64,000 bases of DNA from Allium sativum (Eukaryota; Streptophyta; Magnoliopsida; Asparagales; Amaryllidaceae). Positions within the stretch are counted from its first letter, which is position 1. The number at the start of each line of letters is the position of its first letter. Below, piece by piece: positions 33,841 through 45,322 of this stretch. The position numbers were made by a program, and so were the translations under genes. The notes under the pieces were generated by a model. It saw only the letters and a program-made list of their open reading frames with translations. It was not told where the DNA came from and made no database searches. Location: contig CM060910.1 in the NCBI GenBank assembly GCA_030737875.1, forward strand, positions 249,396,427 to 249,460,426. The letters run 5' to 3'.

Positions 33841-34036
33841 AGGTCAACCGAATCAGTAGACCGCCTGATTTTGCATTAGATAAGGAACATATACACACAC
33901 TTTTTGCATATGTTCATACGACATTAGAAATCTTGTAAGGACAATGGATGCCTATGTTTGATGGTTGAGTAGATGGATGATTGGATGTTAGGATATACAT
34001 TTCCTTAACTTGGAGATTTCAGGGGCGAAATCCTTT
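33841..34036 (+). other. Element A 3' internal region, right part
   Basis: Resumes element A after B with AGGTCAACCGAATCAGTAG. By comparison with B's own copy, about 25 bp of A (between 13996 and here) were lost with B's LTR end. It runs to the polypurine tract and has no coding signal. Confidence 0.85.
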
Positions 34037-34049
34037 AAGGAGGGGAGAA
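34037..34049 (+). other. Polypurine tract, element A
   Basis: AAGGAGGGGAGAA directly before the TGTAACACCC start of A's 3' LTR. Confidence 0.9.
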
Positions 34050-35753
34050 TGTAACACCCTGAGTTTTCTGTGAATATTAAATTAACAAATTTAAGAACAC
34101 TTAATTTCAAATGTGAGAATTAAGGTAAATGAGTTACGCAATTACGTTCGTCTCGGAATTCCCCTTGAGATAGAGTCCGAGTTTGCATGAATTAGACTCC
34201 GTATGAAGAAGTTATGGCCTTTCGAAGTTTTAGAATTTAAATAAATTAAAAACAGCTCAGGTTCAGAAAATTTGAAATTTAAATTCAAACAGGGGAGCAG
34301 GCTGGGCGAGAGTTCTCCCCTCCCAAGGACCAGGTCGACTAGGGGGTCGACCTACCCATACAGGTCGACCAGGGGGTCGACCAAGGGGTCGACCCAGGAG
34401 TCGACCTACCCCCCAAGGCAGATCTGAAAGATGACGCTGTTTCGACTCATTACTGAGTCATTAGGGCTGAGGTGTTATCTTTCTTAACTGGATGGTCTTG
34501 ATTGCTTCTTGGGTTAGTCTGACGGCTCTAAATTAATTAAAATTCTATATAAGCAACCTAACTCTCAACCTAAAATCACACTAATTCATACCAAGAGCCG
34601 CCATGCCGTCAATGGAGAACCTAGATTAGCCGTCGTTGTCTTTCAACTCAAAAACAAGAAAGAAGCAAGAATAAATGTCAAATCTAATCTAAATTAGAAT
34701 AATAATTAGTTTACATTAAACGCGAGCAATTCAGTTTCAGAATACAAATCCCAGAAAAACAAGACTGTTCTTTTGTTCGTGAGTATAGTTTCTTTCACAA
34801 ATTAATTAATTAATTTAATTGTGATAGGTTATAATTGGGATTATGAGAATATGACTTTGAATCATGTGATGTTATCATTGACAGTTTTGTTATTGTGGAT
34901 CTATTTCATATGTTGAATTGTACATGTTTAACTTGATTCATCATATGCAAGTTTGGGATGTTAAATCATATGTATGTGAATCTTATGCAAGTTTGGGATG
35001 TTAAATCATATGCTAGTTTATGAATCTTATGCAAGTCTGTAGGTGGATTATACACAAGTTCATATGTGAATCATGTAGATACATATGCTAGTTTATATGC
35101 AAACATGTGACATTAATTTACATGTTTAGATCCATATGCAAGTTCACATCTTTGTTTTTAGATCTATATTTAGATCCATGACAGTACATAGTTATGCAAA
35201 ATTATATTCTATATGCCCATTGCCTATGCTAGTTTTGTATGTGAATCATATGCTAGTTTGAATGAAATTCATATGCAGGTTATAGGAAAACCATATCCAT
35301 ATATGCAAGTTCATGATTACATGTTTAGATCTATGTTTAGATCCATGATAATTTATGCATATTTATGTATATCCATTGCCTATGCAAACTTATGTCATGA
35401 TTCTTAGATCTATTTTATGTGTTATGGAAGTTGTGATGTTGCTTTTCTTTTTATAAGTTAGACTATTTGCGACTCTAACATATGTCATATTAAAATGTAC
35501 GAATAGCGTGGGGACAATGGGAAAAATATTAAATATACATAATTGTGAATTGGCATAAAATGGCCTTAAAGGCATATAATTAATTTGAGACATTAATTGG
35601 TATAAATTTATATACCTGAAATTATGGACATAATTTAAGTGACACTAATGGACATAAATTAATTTGGAATTTATTGACAAATTTTAATAGGGATATTAAT
35701 CCAATTTGGGGTTAAATAATTATGTGTAATAATTAACCGCCTAAGACACGAGG

Positions 35754-35824
35754 TTAGACTCGTTTGTGGTATAAGACTACCCGGACCCGCCCAACAAATC
35801 AAGCAACCACAAACGGTAGTCTAA
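35754..35824 (+). other. LTR hairpin 1, element A 3' LTR
   Basis: TTAGACT (35754-35760) pairs with AGTCTAA (35818-35824). The inner stem is longer than in the 5' LTR: CGTTTGTGGT (35761-35770) with ACCACAAACG (35806-35815). Confidence 0.78.
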
Positions 35825-35877
35825 TGTGAGAGGTCAAAGGCACAAGTTAAATGCGTAACAATTGTAAAGAAACGAGG

Positions 35878-35948
35878 TTAGGCTCGTTTGCGGTATAAGA
35901 CTGCCCGGAACCGCCCGGCAAATCCAGCAACTACAAACGGTAGTCTAA
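35878..35948 (+). other. LTR hairpin 2, element A 3' LTR
   Basis: TTAGGCT (35878-35884) pairs with AGTCTAA (35942-35948) through one G-U. CGTTTGCGGT pairs with ACTACAAACG with one mismatch and one G-U. The loop CTGCCCGGAACCGCCCGGC is intact. Confidence 0.72.
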
Positions 35949-36944
35949 TGTGGGAGGTCTTTACAAGGTTACGGTTCTAATGAATTAAGTAACACTTAAC
36001 CAGATAAACATGTGGTGGGACATGGGGGTTAAGTGGGTGACATGGGTGGCATGTGAATACGATTAGAAGCACTTAACCAAGTTGAAAACATGTAAGAAGA
36101 CATGATTAAGAAGGGGTTAAGTGGGAAGTTCTAGTCGGGACCAAGCATAGATGGAAAGCTTATGTCAAACATGGGGACCCTTTTCAAACCTGTAACCCAT
36201 TAAGTATCTTTGTGAGCTCGAGTTAGATCGAGGACGGGACACGCTTACTGAGTTTGATTGTAAAGGTCAAAACGGGATAGCGGTGGCAACGCAAGTCCAA
36301 CGAGGTCGTGTGCGTGCGTGGGCCCGAGCTGGTAGGTAAGACGTTGTTGCATCGTGTAGATATAAGCCGTGCATATTTAGTTGTATCAGGTTGCCACTTT
36401 GGGGAGTGATACACCCCATTGTGGGACCAGCACGGGTATCTACAAGTTAGGGAGCCGATCGCATGGGGGTAGTGGGTACAACTAGTGGAGATAGGGACAG
36501 GCGGCACCTATGAAGACAGCTAGGGGTACACGAAACTACCATTATGATTATTGTGTTCAGTAGGCGGGATCAACTTTTAGGGTAGCTAGTAGTGGTGCAT
36601 TATAGTAATTATCCTATAGTGATTAGGAACGAGATTAACGCCAGAATATTCCTCTTATTTGCTTTGTCATGCCCACTTGTTTCACAGTCATACCTTGTTT
36701 TACCAGTTTATGCCTTATCCTAATTACTTTAATAATTATATTGTTAAAGTTATTATACTCGTCAGACTTTATGTCTGACCCCCTTTGTTTTCGCCTTTTT
36801 TCTTCCTCCTCCCCACAATGTTCTCGGGGTGGGACTAGTACTAGTGAAGCTTGATCTTGGATCTCTTTCTCTCTCTTTTGGAAGTGCTTGGATTGCTGAA
36901 AGTAAAATTTAGCTCATCTCTTTTATGGCTACTTGTGTTGGGGT

Positions 36945-36980
36945 CACTACAACAAAAGTCTCATTTTATAACGCCCTAGG
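36945..36980. repeat. CACTA G left terminal inverted repeat
   Basis: CACTACAACA followed by AAAGTCTCATTTTATAACG aligns with the right end with one small gap and a few mismatches. ATAACGC here is the degenerate counterpart of the ATAGCGGC repeats on the right. Confidence 0.8.
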
Positions 36981-37630
36981 ATAGAGATTTATCCCGGAGG
37001 GTTATTGTTTTTTTCCTAATTTGTTTTGTTTAAAACATGAATCCGCGGGATAACGCTTTTGAGAAAGCGGGCTCCCAAATTATTTTTCATAGCCGCCTCT
37101 TTTTCAAATTATTTCACTTTCTCTTCTTCTATTGTTTTCCTCATCCCTCTTCCTCCAATCATTTCCTCAGATCCGTACATATGATATCCTCTCTTGCCAT
37201 AGAACAAATCATTTTCTTTTTCAAGCCTGCCTGCTTTGATTCATTAATCATCAACGACCACCTCATTTCTTTTTCTTTTTTTATGCGATAATACCTTTTC
37301 ACTTCCAGTTGAAGAATTCAGATCCATGTTTGGTAATTTTATGCAGTTACTTCCAGATTACTTTATAATTAGGGTTTAATGATATATCTTTGAAGTTGGG
37401 ATGATGCTATTTATTTCTTTTGATTGCCAACACCGCATCCACACATCCACTTTGTCAACTCAATCTCTCGCGTTAATCTCCCCATCAGTAGCCATGACGA
37501 CACCAACCTTCCCATCAGATTTTAAACCCTAAATCATTCCTTGTCAAAACTGGGAAAATAAAAACTGCTTGCATTAATCTCCCCGACCATCAAATCTCGG
37601 CAAGGTGGATAACTTATACAGCTAACCGAG

Positions 37631-38365
37631 TGATACGGTTAGAGGAGAGTAGAAACAAAATGAGTATCTTCTAAAATACCAGCCAAAAGCAGAAGCCGTT
37701 ATCAATATTTCCAGCAATTTCTGTTCAGTAATTTTCAGTATTTTACTTTTCTTTTATTAGCAAATGGTGGTTGGATGCCTTGAAATAAAGTTGTAAGGAC
37801 CACTGACTTTAGTGGTTATGAATGAACGGTTAGATATTACCAGTAGCAGTTATATAAGCTAGTAATGTATTAGGAAGAAGTATGAAAAAAAATGAATGAA
37901 TCTTCTTCCCTGTTATCTTTTCTTTCTTAAATTTCTCATAATGTCTTCTTGCGACCACCTCATTTCTTTTTCTTTTCTCCATTGATGAATGAATGAATCT
38001 TCTTCCCTGTTATCTTTTCTCCATTGATGCAGTAGTGTTACTCGCAAGAAGACATTATCAGCAATTTAAGAAAGAAAAGATAATAGGGAAGAAGATTCAT
38101 TCATTTTTTTCCATACTTCTTCCTAGTACATTACTAGCTTATATAGCTGCTACTGGTAATATCTAACCGTTCATTCATAACCACTAAAGTCAGTGGTCCT
38201 TACAACTTTATTTCAGGGCATCCAACCACCATTTGCTAATAAAAGAAAAGTAAAATACTGGAAATTACTAAAGAGAAATTGCTGGAAATATTGATAACGG
38301 CTTCTGCTTTTGGCTGGTATTCTAGAAGGTACACATTTTGTTTCTACTCTCCTCTAACCGTATCA
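37631..38365. repeat. Long foldback: two ~320-bp inverted arms
   Basis: The left arm 37631-37954 begins TGATACGGTTAGAGGAGAG. The right arm 38042-38365 ends CTCTCCTCTAACCGTATCA. The arms match along nearly their whole length with few mismatches, around a spacer of about 87 bp that carries a partial extra copy of the arm end (AATGAATCTTCTTCCCTG). It could be a foldback MITE nested in G or an internal inverted duplication. A transcript would form a long dsRNA. Flanks share CGAG but no clear duplication. Confidence 0.8.
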
Positions 38366-40945
38366 ACGAGCTACTCAGATTATTGGAAGAAAATAAGGTT
38401 AGCTTTCCTCAATCTAATTGCAAATCTGTACGAATTTTAATATAAAGTTAGTTCCTTTTATATGAGCAAATAGTTATGTCTGCAAACTTAATTGCAAATC
38501 TATGCAACAACCGCATGTCTAATCTCAGGTTACCAATTCATATGGGAAATTACCTTTTTATATTACGATTGATTACCTTTAGATGTTTGGTGAATTATCA
38601 TGCTTTTCCCAAAGCATTTTAAACTGGAAGTAAATTCAGATCAGAAACCTTTAACGCCAAAAGCGTTTTTGCAAGGATATTTTTATGTGTTTAACCTGGA
38701 GAAGTAACCTAATTTTCTCTTGATTTAAATGGCTACATCTTATATTTTAAATGTATATAGTATGAGACAAAACACAATTTCACCTGAAAGTGATAATTTT
38801 ATTCAATTATTTTGTTTTTTAAGGGAATCAAAGTTAATTAAATACTATTTAAGTGATAACAGGCAAACATTACATGTTAATACGGATGAAATAAATGACT
38901 AATTTATTTGATTTGGTGGAAAATATATGCATGGCAATTCTGTTTTACTAAAAATAATCAATGCTGGATAATAAATGCTTTTGATTCCACTTAATATGCA
39001 AACTTTATTCTAAAAAATGCAGTTGTTTGCTAAATTTTGTTAGCGCTGCTATAACTTCCTATAATAATTAGTACTTCAAAGGATACATATTATTTTTCGA
39101 TTTTTGGTCTTATGGACTATGTGCCCTCTAGATATATAGTTTACATCTCGATAAGCTGCAGTTTACAATGCTTCATTCAGCATTAGTCTGCTGCTGGTCC
39201 CACTATATTATTAATTTATCTTTGTTGAACAAATATTCTTAAGACCAAACAGTTCAAGTTAGATATTGTTGATCTTTCTTATATACAAGTTACCTTGAGG
39301 TATAATTAATTATAAGCACGGCTTCAGCTTGAAAGTAGAGTTATTATAATATATTTTAAGGTTAGTAACTTCTGTTTTCTTTTTGTTGTTCAAGATTTTC
39401 AGTACTCTCAAACTTTTGTTTCTTTTTGATCAATATTATTTGTTTTGTCTCATGCAGTTCTTTGTTATGTTTACTAGTTGTACTCATTGATGCAATGCAA
39501 ACAGATTTTGCATTCATTTATTTAGCTTAGACTAAAAATTAGAAAAGTGAAATTATGAGTTAATAACTATGCAACAGACGCAGACCAGCCGTGTTAAACA
39601 TTTTTATTAACAAGTAAAGCAACTTTAACCTATCGAAGGATATGAGTTAAGTGTAAAATTCATTAAAGCATTTTGGTTAACTATTATAACATTGTTATAG
39701 AATGATGAAACTGAAAACCCCAAGTTGAAGATGACTTATGCAGTAACATATATTTTTTACTGAAACATAGTGTGGTGGAAACAGTTCCACTACACCACTA
39801 CAGCAGTGCGGTAGCCTTGTGCATAGATAACAAATGCAACCCAATGTATTTATTCACTGAAATTTAACTCTTGTTGATGTTTGACTGAGATATCTAGTTG
39901 AAGCAGTAGCCTTATAGAAGTTCACTTTTTAGCATAAAAGATCGGTTAAAACACTGTAGGCTAACACATTTAGACATGAATCGTTAAATTCACTAGAAAC
40001 ATAAGTACGAAATACTCCGAAGTTGACAACCGATTCAAATTTCTATGCAATAGCTGCGCTTTTTTCTTTCACCATCCCCCAATTTACAAATTACAACACA
40101 TGATATTTCGGGTGAATAATATTTACTGACCGAATTTATACATATAACCTCCAAAACTAAAAACTTAAATAGCATCATCATTCATTTGTTTGACTCTTTG
40201 TTCACTTCCAGATTGAAATTGGTCAAACACATTAATCTATGTAAATTAAATTTGCAACCGGTTATAAACAAATAAAATAGACAACTTTGACCATCTATAC
40301 GAATACTAAAGATCACTATCATAAAGTTTAGATCAAATTATTGATGAACTAACATCAAAATTTACTTCGATTACCTGGTTCTATGTTCAAAATTGTTGAC
40401 TGGAACAATGCCTAATTGCACCTTTGGGAGAAAGGTCTCTTGTTGATTGGTAATACATATTCTCCGCTGTAACCTATTGATGTTTATTATTTACTTTTGA
40501 GTTGTTAAAACCGTGAAACTATGAACTTATGTTATTTTTATGTGGTTCACAAAAACTTTTTTTAACATATTGGTGCATGGTTAGATTTTTTTTTTTTGGT
40601 AATTAGTGTAATACTATGAAATGTTTTGTTTGGAATTCATATGCAACTCGTCTTGGAGTTGTATGGTATAGTTTATTATATTTCTAGCTTTAATAGCATG
40701 TTTCATGAAAAGGTATTCATATGTTTTTGTGTCGTATTAGGTTTTGCTGGTTATAGCGGAAGTTATCCAATGATAACTCTTTCTCAAATTTTGAAAAAAT
40801 TTGTTATGTCATATATTACTTGTTTTATGACCTACACAGTTATCTATGGCTTTATACACTGGAATTTAGTTTGTTGCATGTCAAATCAATATTTTGTAAC
40901 AACTACTCATATACTACACAAATTCATTTGTTTTTTTTTTTTTTT

Positions 40946-40979
<34 letters not shown>

Positions 40980-42205
40980 AGTAGTAGTAGTAGATTGAAT
41001 TTGCTTAAAAGAATTTGTTTGTTGGGTTTTACATATTAAATTTGTTTAAGATAACTTAAGGTAATTAGGAAAATCTATTCCAGAACATCTGTTCAGCAGG
41101 CAAACAACATCATGGGGTATTCTATTAAGGTAATTAGGAAAATCCTAAATGGGTTATTGGAACTTTTCTAGTTCTTTTTATGATAAAAAATTATGTGAGG
41201 AAGACCTCAGATTTGATTATTTGAATTATTTTTACTATTCCTTTACCAACTGTGCTTTCATATCACTTGTGTTTCATTTTCCATTTTGCCACAAAAATTG
41301 TCTCATCAAATCCTAGCGATGAACCCTTGTTGGTATCTTTATTAACTAAACATGTGTAGCTATCATTAGTTCAAATACTCTTTATTCGTCCTGGTCATGA
41401 TCTGTTAATGGAAAAAATTATGCTGTTTGAATCCATTTACTAGGATGGTTCACCATCCCTAAATTCTTTTCAACAAAGGAGCTTTAGTACTTTTTTAATG
41501 AACTGCAAAATTTTGATTGGTCTAACATCATAATTGATTTTGTGTGTGAAACAATAATAATTAATTCACATGATGAAAGAATGCATTTATGCTTTAAGCA
41601 TGTTTTCCTTCACATATGATAAAACTGGACTGGTTATTGAATGCGCAGAGCTCCATGAGCTGTCAATTTTTTATGTCCCAAAATGGATTCTTGAGCAAAC
41701 CAATTTGTCCATTTCTATTTTCAATATATGCAACTACCGGACAAAAGGAACTTGATGATAAAGAGTAACTTCTAGTATGCATGTAAGAATAAAAAAGCTT
41801 AGATGACTGGCTTAACAATTGGGTTTTGTTTTAGTGATGTTAATTAGTTAACTTGGTTATTAAGAACTTTTGTTTTCTTCTGGTCGATATATCTAAATAT
41901 TATATGTTGTGCACAATACATGTGTATATACACATACACATGTATGTGCATGCACATACACATACATGTGTGTTCTTACTATTGAACACAAATAATGTCA
42001 CAGTTGGTGACACGATAGGACTCAATCATTGGATCTCCCCCGTTCTCAACCTTATGCAAACATAATGGGATCCAACTGTCAATACTGCAATCAAATAGTT
42101 GCCATAAACACACAAATGCATGTTCTTTTTTGTGTGTGTGTGTGTCTACCTTTACTGTAGAGTTATATCAGCAACCATTGTAGTAAACTGTCGTCAATGT
42201 TGCAG
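38366..42205. other. CACTA G internal AT-rich sequence, unassigned
   Basis: No convincing coding region. It contains a (TTG)n then (TAG)n microsatellite at about 40946-40992 and a CACATACACATGTATGTG palindromic tract near 41930-41965. The 137-codon open frame at 40626-41039 ends in a run produced by the microsatellite and is probably chance. Segments may be captured introns, because a splice-like exon follows at 42206. Confidence 0.5.
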
Positions 42206-42305
42206 GTTGTGAATTGTCATGATACCGTAATATGTATCCTGGCACCTTTGAGGTTTGCTCTTGTCTATGGGTGCTCTGACGCAACAATTGTTCTTGGTGC
42301 TATTT
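42206..42305 (+). pseudogene. Captured TBCC-domain exon fragment (TBCCD1-like)
   Basis: Between a TTGCAG acceptor-like site and a GTAAG donor-like site, one frame reads VVNCHDTV, ILAPLRFA and VYGCSDATIVLGA. The pattern APLR.A.VYGCSDATIVLGAVG is characteristic of the TBCC/C-CAP beta-helix domain in plant TBCC domain-containing protein 1, a centrosome/microtubule-related protein. Only one exon is present, so it cannot make a working product. I identify it from remembered family motifs, not a search. Confidence 0.6.
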
Positions 42306-42580
42306 GTAAGTTAGAGTTCTGATATTGAAACTCTTGCATTTAAGTGGATCTAAACGTGGTGGTGGGCTTGTTTTGCACATTGTGTGTTGTGACAGTATAT
42401 ACAGATACATAAAATGGTTAAGTGTTGGGTTCTCTTAGTTTTCATATTTTGTTTTGAACTATTTAGATTTCGCTGTACTTGTTACGATCTTAGACATAAT
42501 TAAACTTAATTACTTGTTATGTGCAAGCAAGTGTAAAATATGCTGCAAAATTAAATTCTAGCATGGACTATGATATATAA

Positions 42581-42723
42581 GAGAGTCTAAGTGAACACAA
42601 AATGTGTGGATACAAAATTAAACACACAAAATTTGAACCATTAGATCTTCCCATGAATTACACCTCACACATAAAGATAAAAAATCTTGTGGTCCAAATT
42701 TTGTGTCTCAATAGTCTCTCTCT
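42581..42723. mobile_element. Small MITE-like element with imperfect TIRs
   Basis: GAGAGTCTAAGTGAACACAA at the left faces a right end whose complement is GAGAGACTATTGAGACACAA; the inner parts also pair (CACAAAATTTGAACCA with TGGTCCAAATTTTGTGT). It is about 143 bp with no coding capacity. A (TC)n/(GA)n palindrome immediately follows. Confidence 0.5.
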
Positions 42724-42772
42724 CTCTCTCTCTCTAGAGAGATCGAGAGAGAGAGAGAGAGAGAGAGAGACT
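42714..42772. repeat. (TC)n-(GA)n palindromic microsatellite
   Basis: TAGTCTCTC...TCTAGAGAGATCGAGAGA...GAGACTA forms a near-perfect inverted repeat of about 59 bp, half TC and half GA. Confidence 0.8.
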
Positions 42773-42974
42773 ACAGTTTAATTATGTTTAGAACTCTTAG
42801 AGCTTGATCCTTACATTTTATTTTTTTAACAAGAAAAACTGTTTATGCCATCATTAACTCATAGATATAACTAAAGTTATATACAAGACATTGTCAACAA
42901 AATGCTGAAAATTGAATTTTAACATGGATTATGACAGCTTGAAAGGGGGCAGAGGAGACTTTTGTGTGTGTTTT

Positions 42975-42992
42975 GGGGGGGGGGGGGGGGGG
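42975..42992. repeat. Poly-G tract (18 G)
   Basis: Uninterrupted run of 18 G after TTTGTGTGTGTTTT. One of seven long C/G homopolymers in the window. Confidence 0.9.
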
Positions 42993-43466
42993 TAGATTGT
43001 ACTTTACTTAATTTGATTTGCATACCCTTAGAGCTCGATCCTTGCATATAAAAAACAAAAATTGTTTATGTTTATCCCATCATTAATTAACTCATAAATA
43101 TAAGAAACCCGTTCATTGTCCTAGAATGAGGAGAAAAAACATATTAGTTTGTGTTTAAGCCAATACTATCTGATTTGATAAATATTGTGCATTACAAAGT
43201 AAGCAGCATATAAAAAAAGCGTTCATGATAAAAAGTTCCAATCATTAATAAATGATTAACTTGCTAGCAGGCTGTCAAAGTAGAACATTGTGAAATAATA
43301 CAAGTCATTGCAACGGCAAAGCGTATTTGTAGTGCAAATTGTCATGAATGAATACTGTACTCTATAGCCATATGAAAATTCAGATAAATCATTGACACAT
43401 TGCTAACACTTCATTTTTCATGTATGATATATTATGAAAGTGAAATTTGTATTCTGGTTATTATCT

Positions 43467-43655
43467 GGGCCACTGAAGGATCACATTTATCTACATCTGA
43501 ATCACTTACCACCAAAAGTCCTTAAAGAAAGACTTCCTGACATATTTGAAACTGCTGCCATATTTGCTGGTGTCGATGTTACTAAAGAGCCTATACCGGG
43601 TCTACCAACAGTGCACTATAACATGGGCCACATTCCTACAAATTATCATGCGGAG
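43467..43655 (+). pseudogene. Captured exon of succinate dehydrogenase flavoprotein subunit (SDH1)
   Basis: The frame reads [41 protein letters not shown] and [14 protein letters not shown], then a GT donor at 43656. This matches the flavoprotein (SDHA/SDH1) segment that in the intact enzyme contains catalytic-site residues; the full protein oxidises succinate in mitochondrial complex II. Differences from the family, such as NMG-H for NMGG, and the loss of flanking exons make it a non-functional fragment. No normal AG acceptor is visible upstream. It is probably a transposon-captured genomic piece. Confidence 0.82.
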
Positions 43656-43879
43656 GTTAGATTTATTTGATACGATTCTTATTATATTTGGTAACTTATT
43701 CGCCTGTTAGCTACACACGTACATAACCCCATATGAGTAGTGTAGTTTGTCGTGCATGTAGCTTATGCCGGTGGAGGAAAGCATGGTTACATTTGTTAAA
43801 TGGTCCTCCAGATTATAGCAATATGCAAATTAAAGATAATAATGAAATAATTATTTTTACAAGCAAATCCTCATTAATC

Positions 43880-43960
43880 AAATGGGTGCAACTGTCACCA
43901 CTGTGCTCTACTTGTTAACTGATGAAGGCCTGAAAAAACTGCAACTTCTTGTTGGTAAGA
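43880..43960 (+). other. Exon-like fragment of unknown origin
   Basis: One frame reads NQMGATVTTVLYLLTDEGLKK and ends LQLLVG at a GTAAGATT donor-like site. It looks protein-derived but I cannot assign it to a family. It may belong to another captured gene. Confidence 0.3.
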
Positions 43961-44590
43961 TTATTTAAAAATTCATGCAATATTTGTTGATGTATGGAGT
44001 TGAACAGTCCACTGTGCGGATTAAAAGCAAATTGTGGAGTTGAAAAGTGCCTGAAAAAAGCAAATATTTGTTTGATTTTGGTTTCTTTTTAAATGTTCAT
44101 GCTTAAAGCCTATGGATAATTGAGTGTGTAAATAAGTATACATGCAAAGATATAAATCTGGTAAGCTATTCTCTATTAAACTGTGAATACTGGAAATAAT
44201 GTGTTTACCGACTTTGGAAAATTCATGTTATCCACTTCCATTCAAGATTTCTAAATTAATGTTCGCTCAGTCCGTAGGGATTTAACCAAAATTATTAACT
44301 TGTGAAACGTTCAATTTAGAGTTTTGTTTTTCTTAAAAGTAGTTTGAGGTTGTTCCGTCAAACGCAGAGGTCGTAGTGTCCGAATATCAGAGAGAGCTGC
44401 AATTCCTATAAATTTTCGCTGGATGAACTGTTCATCTTAGTTTTTTTTTCAAATTTTTTGTTCTTCTAAAATCCAATCCTATGGGAATTCTATGAAAAAA
44501 CCATAACTACCCTTTTACTATAAGTGGGAAAACAGAGAAGCATTACTACTATGTTGTGCTACCATAGAGGATACCGGGTACATGCTACAT

Positions 44591-44606
44591 CCTACATTGA
44601 TACTCA
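44591..44606. repeat. 16-bp duplication flanking HIT retrocopy, left
   Basis: CCTACATTGATACTCA here is repeated exactly at 45307-45322, just after a 44-base poly(A). This is the pattern left by LINE-mediated retroposition. Confidence 0.8.
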
Positions 44607-45258
44607 CTGCTAAAACTCCCTGATTTGGTACCTCGATCGGGCAATGGCCACAGCTGCAGCAGGCAGAGGAGCATCGTCATCTTATTTGTTCTGTCAAATC
44701 GAACATTCCCACTCTTCTTCCACCCCTCTCTTCTATTATGACGAAAAAGTTGTCGCTTTTCTGGACATCAACCCTTCTGCATTCAGGCATTATTTGTTGA
44801 TACCTGTACAACACATAGCAACAGTTGATGGTCTTAAAAAATCAGATGAGGATCACCAATTAGTAACTCACATGTTGCATGTGGGGAAAAATCTTCTGCA
44901 GAAAGATGCACTTGACTGCAAGATCTATAGAAGGATGTCTGTATAGTTGCTACTATTGAGATAATCGATGCTTATATCAAAGGGACTAGCAAAACACCTA
45001 GTACTCTTTTGGATGTTGAATCCATTGACGTAGTAACCGAAGGAATAAAATGATTGTTCTGAGAGTTATGTAAGCATAAAATGGATGGCAACGCATTATT
45101 GGTGTTGGACATATAGCTGATACCGCATGTCCCAGGTATTTTGTTGAAAATATATTATCCTCCCATAAGTTCAGCAAATCAAGTTTGCATGCCAAGGTTA
45201 AGGTGGACCTGCTATCATTCAAGATCATATATTAAATGAGAATTCACTTTTTTTTTTC

Positions 45259-45306
<48 letters not shown>
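44607..45306 (+). pseudogene. HIT-domain protein retrocopy (HINT4-like), truncated
   Basis: The ATG at 44644 opens 100 codons. MATAAAGRGASSSYLFCQIEH is followed by the HIT blocks YYDEKVVAFLDI, HYLLIPVQHIATV and LVTHMLHVGKNLLQKDA. Plant HINT4-type proteins (nucleotide hydrolases acting on sulfated adenylates) continue to a HxHxH active site; here the frame leaves the family after KDA and stops at 44946, so the histidine triad is missing. The remaining sequence looks untranslated and ends in 44 A (45260-45303). Intronless structure, poly(A) and the 16-bp flanking repeats indicate a reverse-transcribed mRNA, possibly from an aberrant or chimeric transcript. It sits inside CACTA G. Confidence 0.75.
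45260..45303 (+). repeat. Poly(A) tail of the HIT retrocopy
   Basis: 44 consecutive A, three bases before the right copy of the 16-bp duplication. Confidence 0.85.
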
Positions 45307-45322
45307 CCTACATTGATACTCA

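Larger units (their letters stand above)
34050..36944 (+). repeat. Element A 3' LTR, first part
   Basis: Matches 5904-8808 of the 5' LTR. It contains a TATA box (34546-34553), six GTCGAC palindromes (34331-34410; only three survive in the 5' copy), two copies of the 40-bp repeat and both hairpins. It is interrupted at 36944 by CACTA G. Confidence 0.92.

Noticed and set aside
40626..41039. 137-codon open frame with a cysteine/serine-rich end
   Set aside because: The end is translated from the (TTG)n/(TAG)n microsatellite and the rest has no recognisable domain.
42714..42772. Candidate miRNA hairpin
   Set aside because: The stem is only a TC/GA microsatellite palindrome; base pairing follows from the simple repeat.
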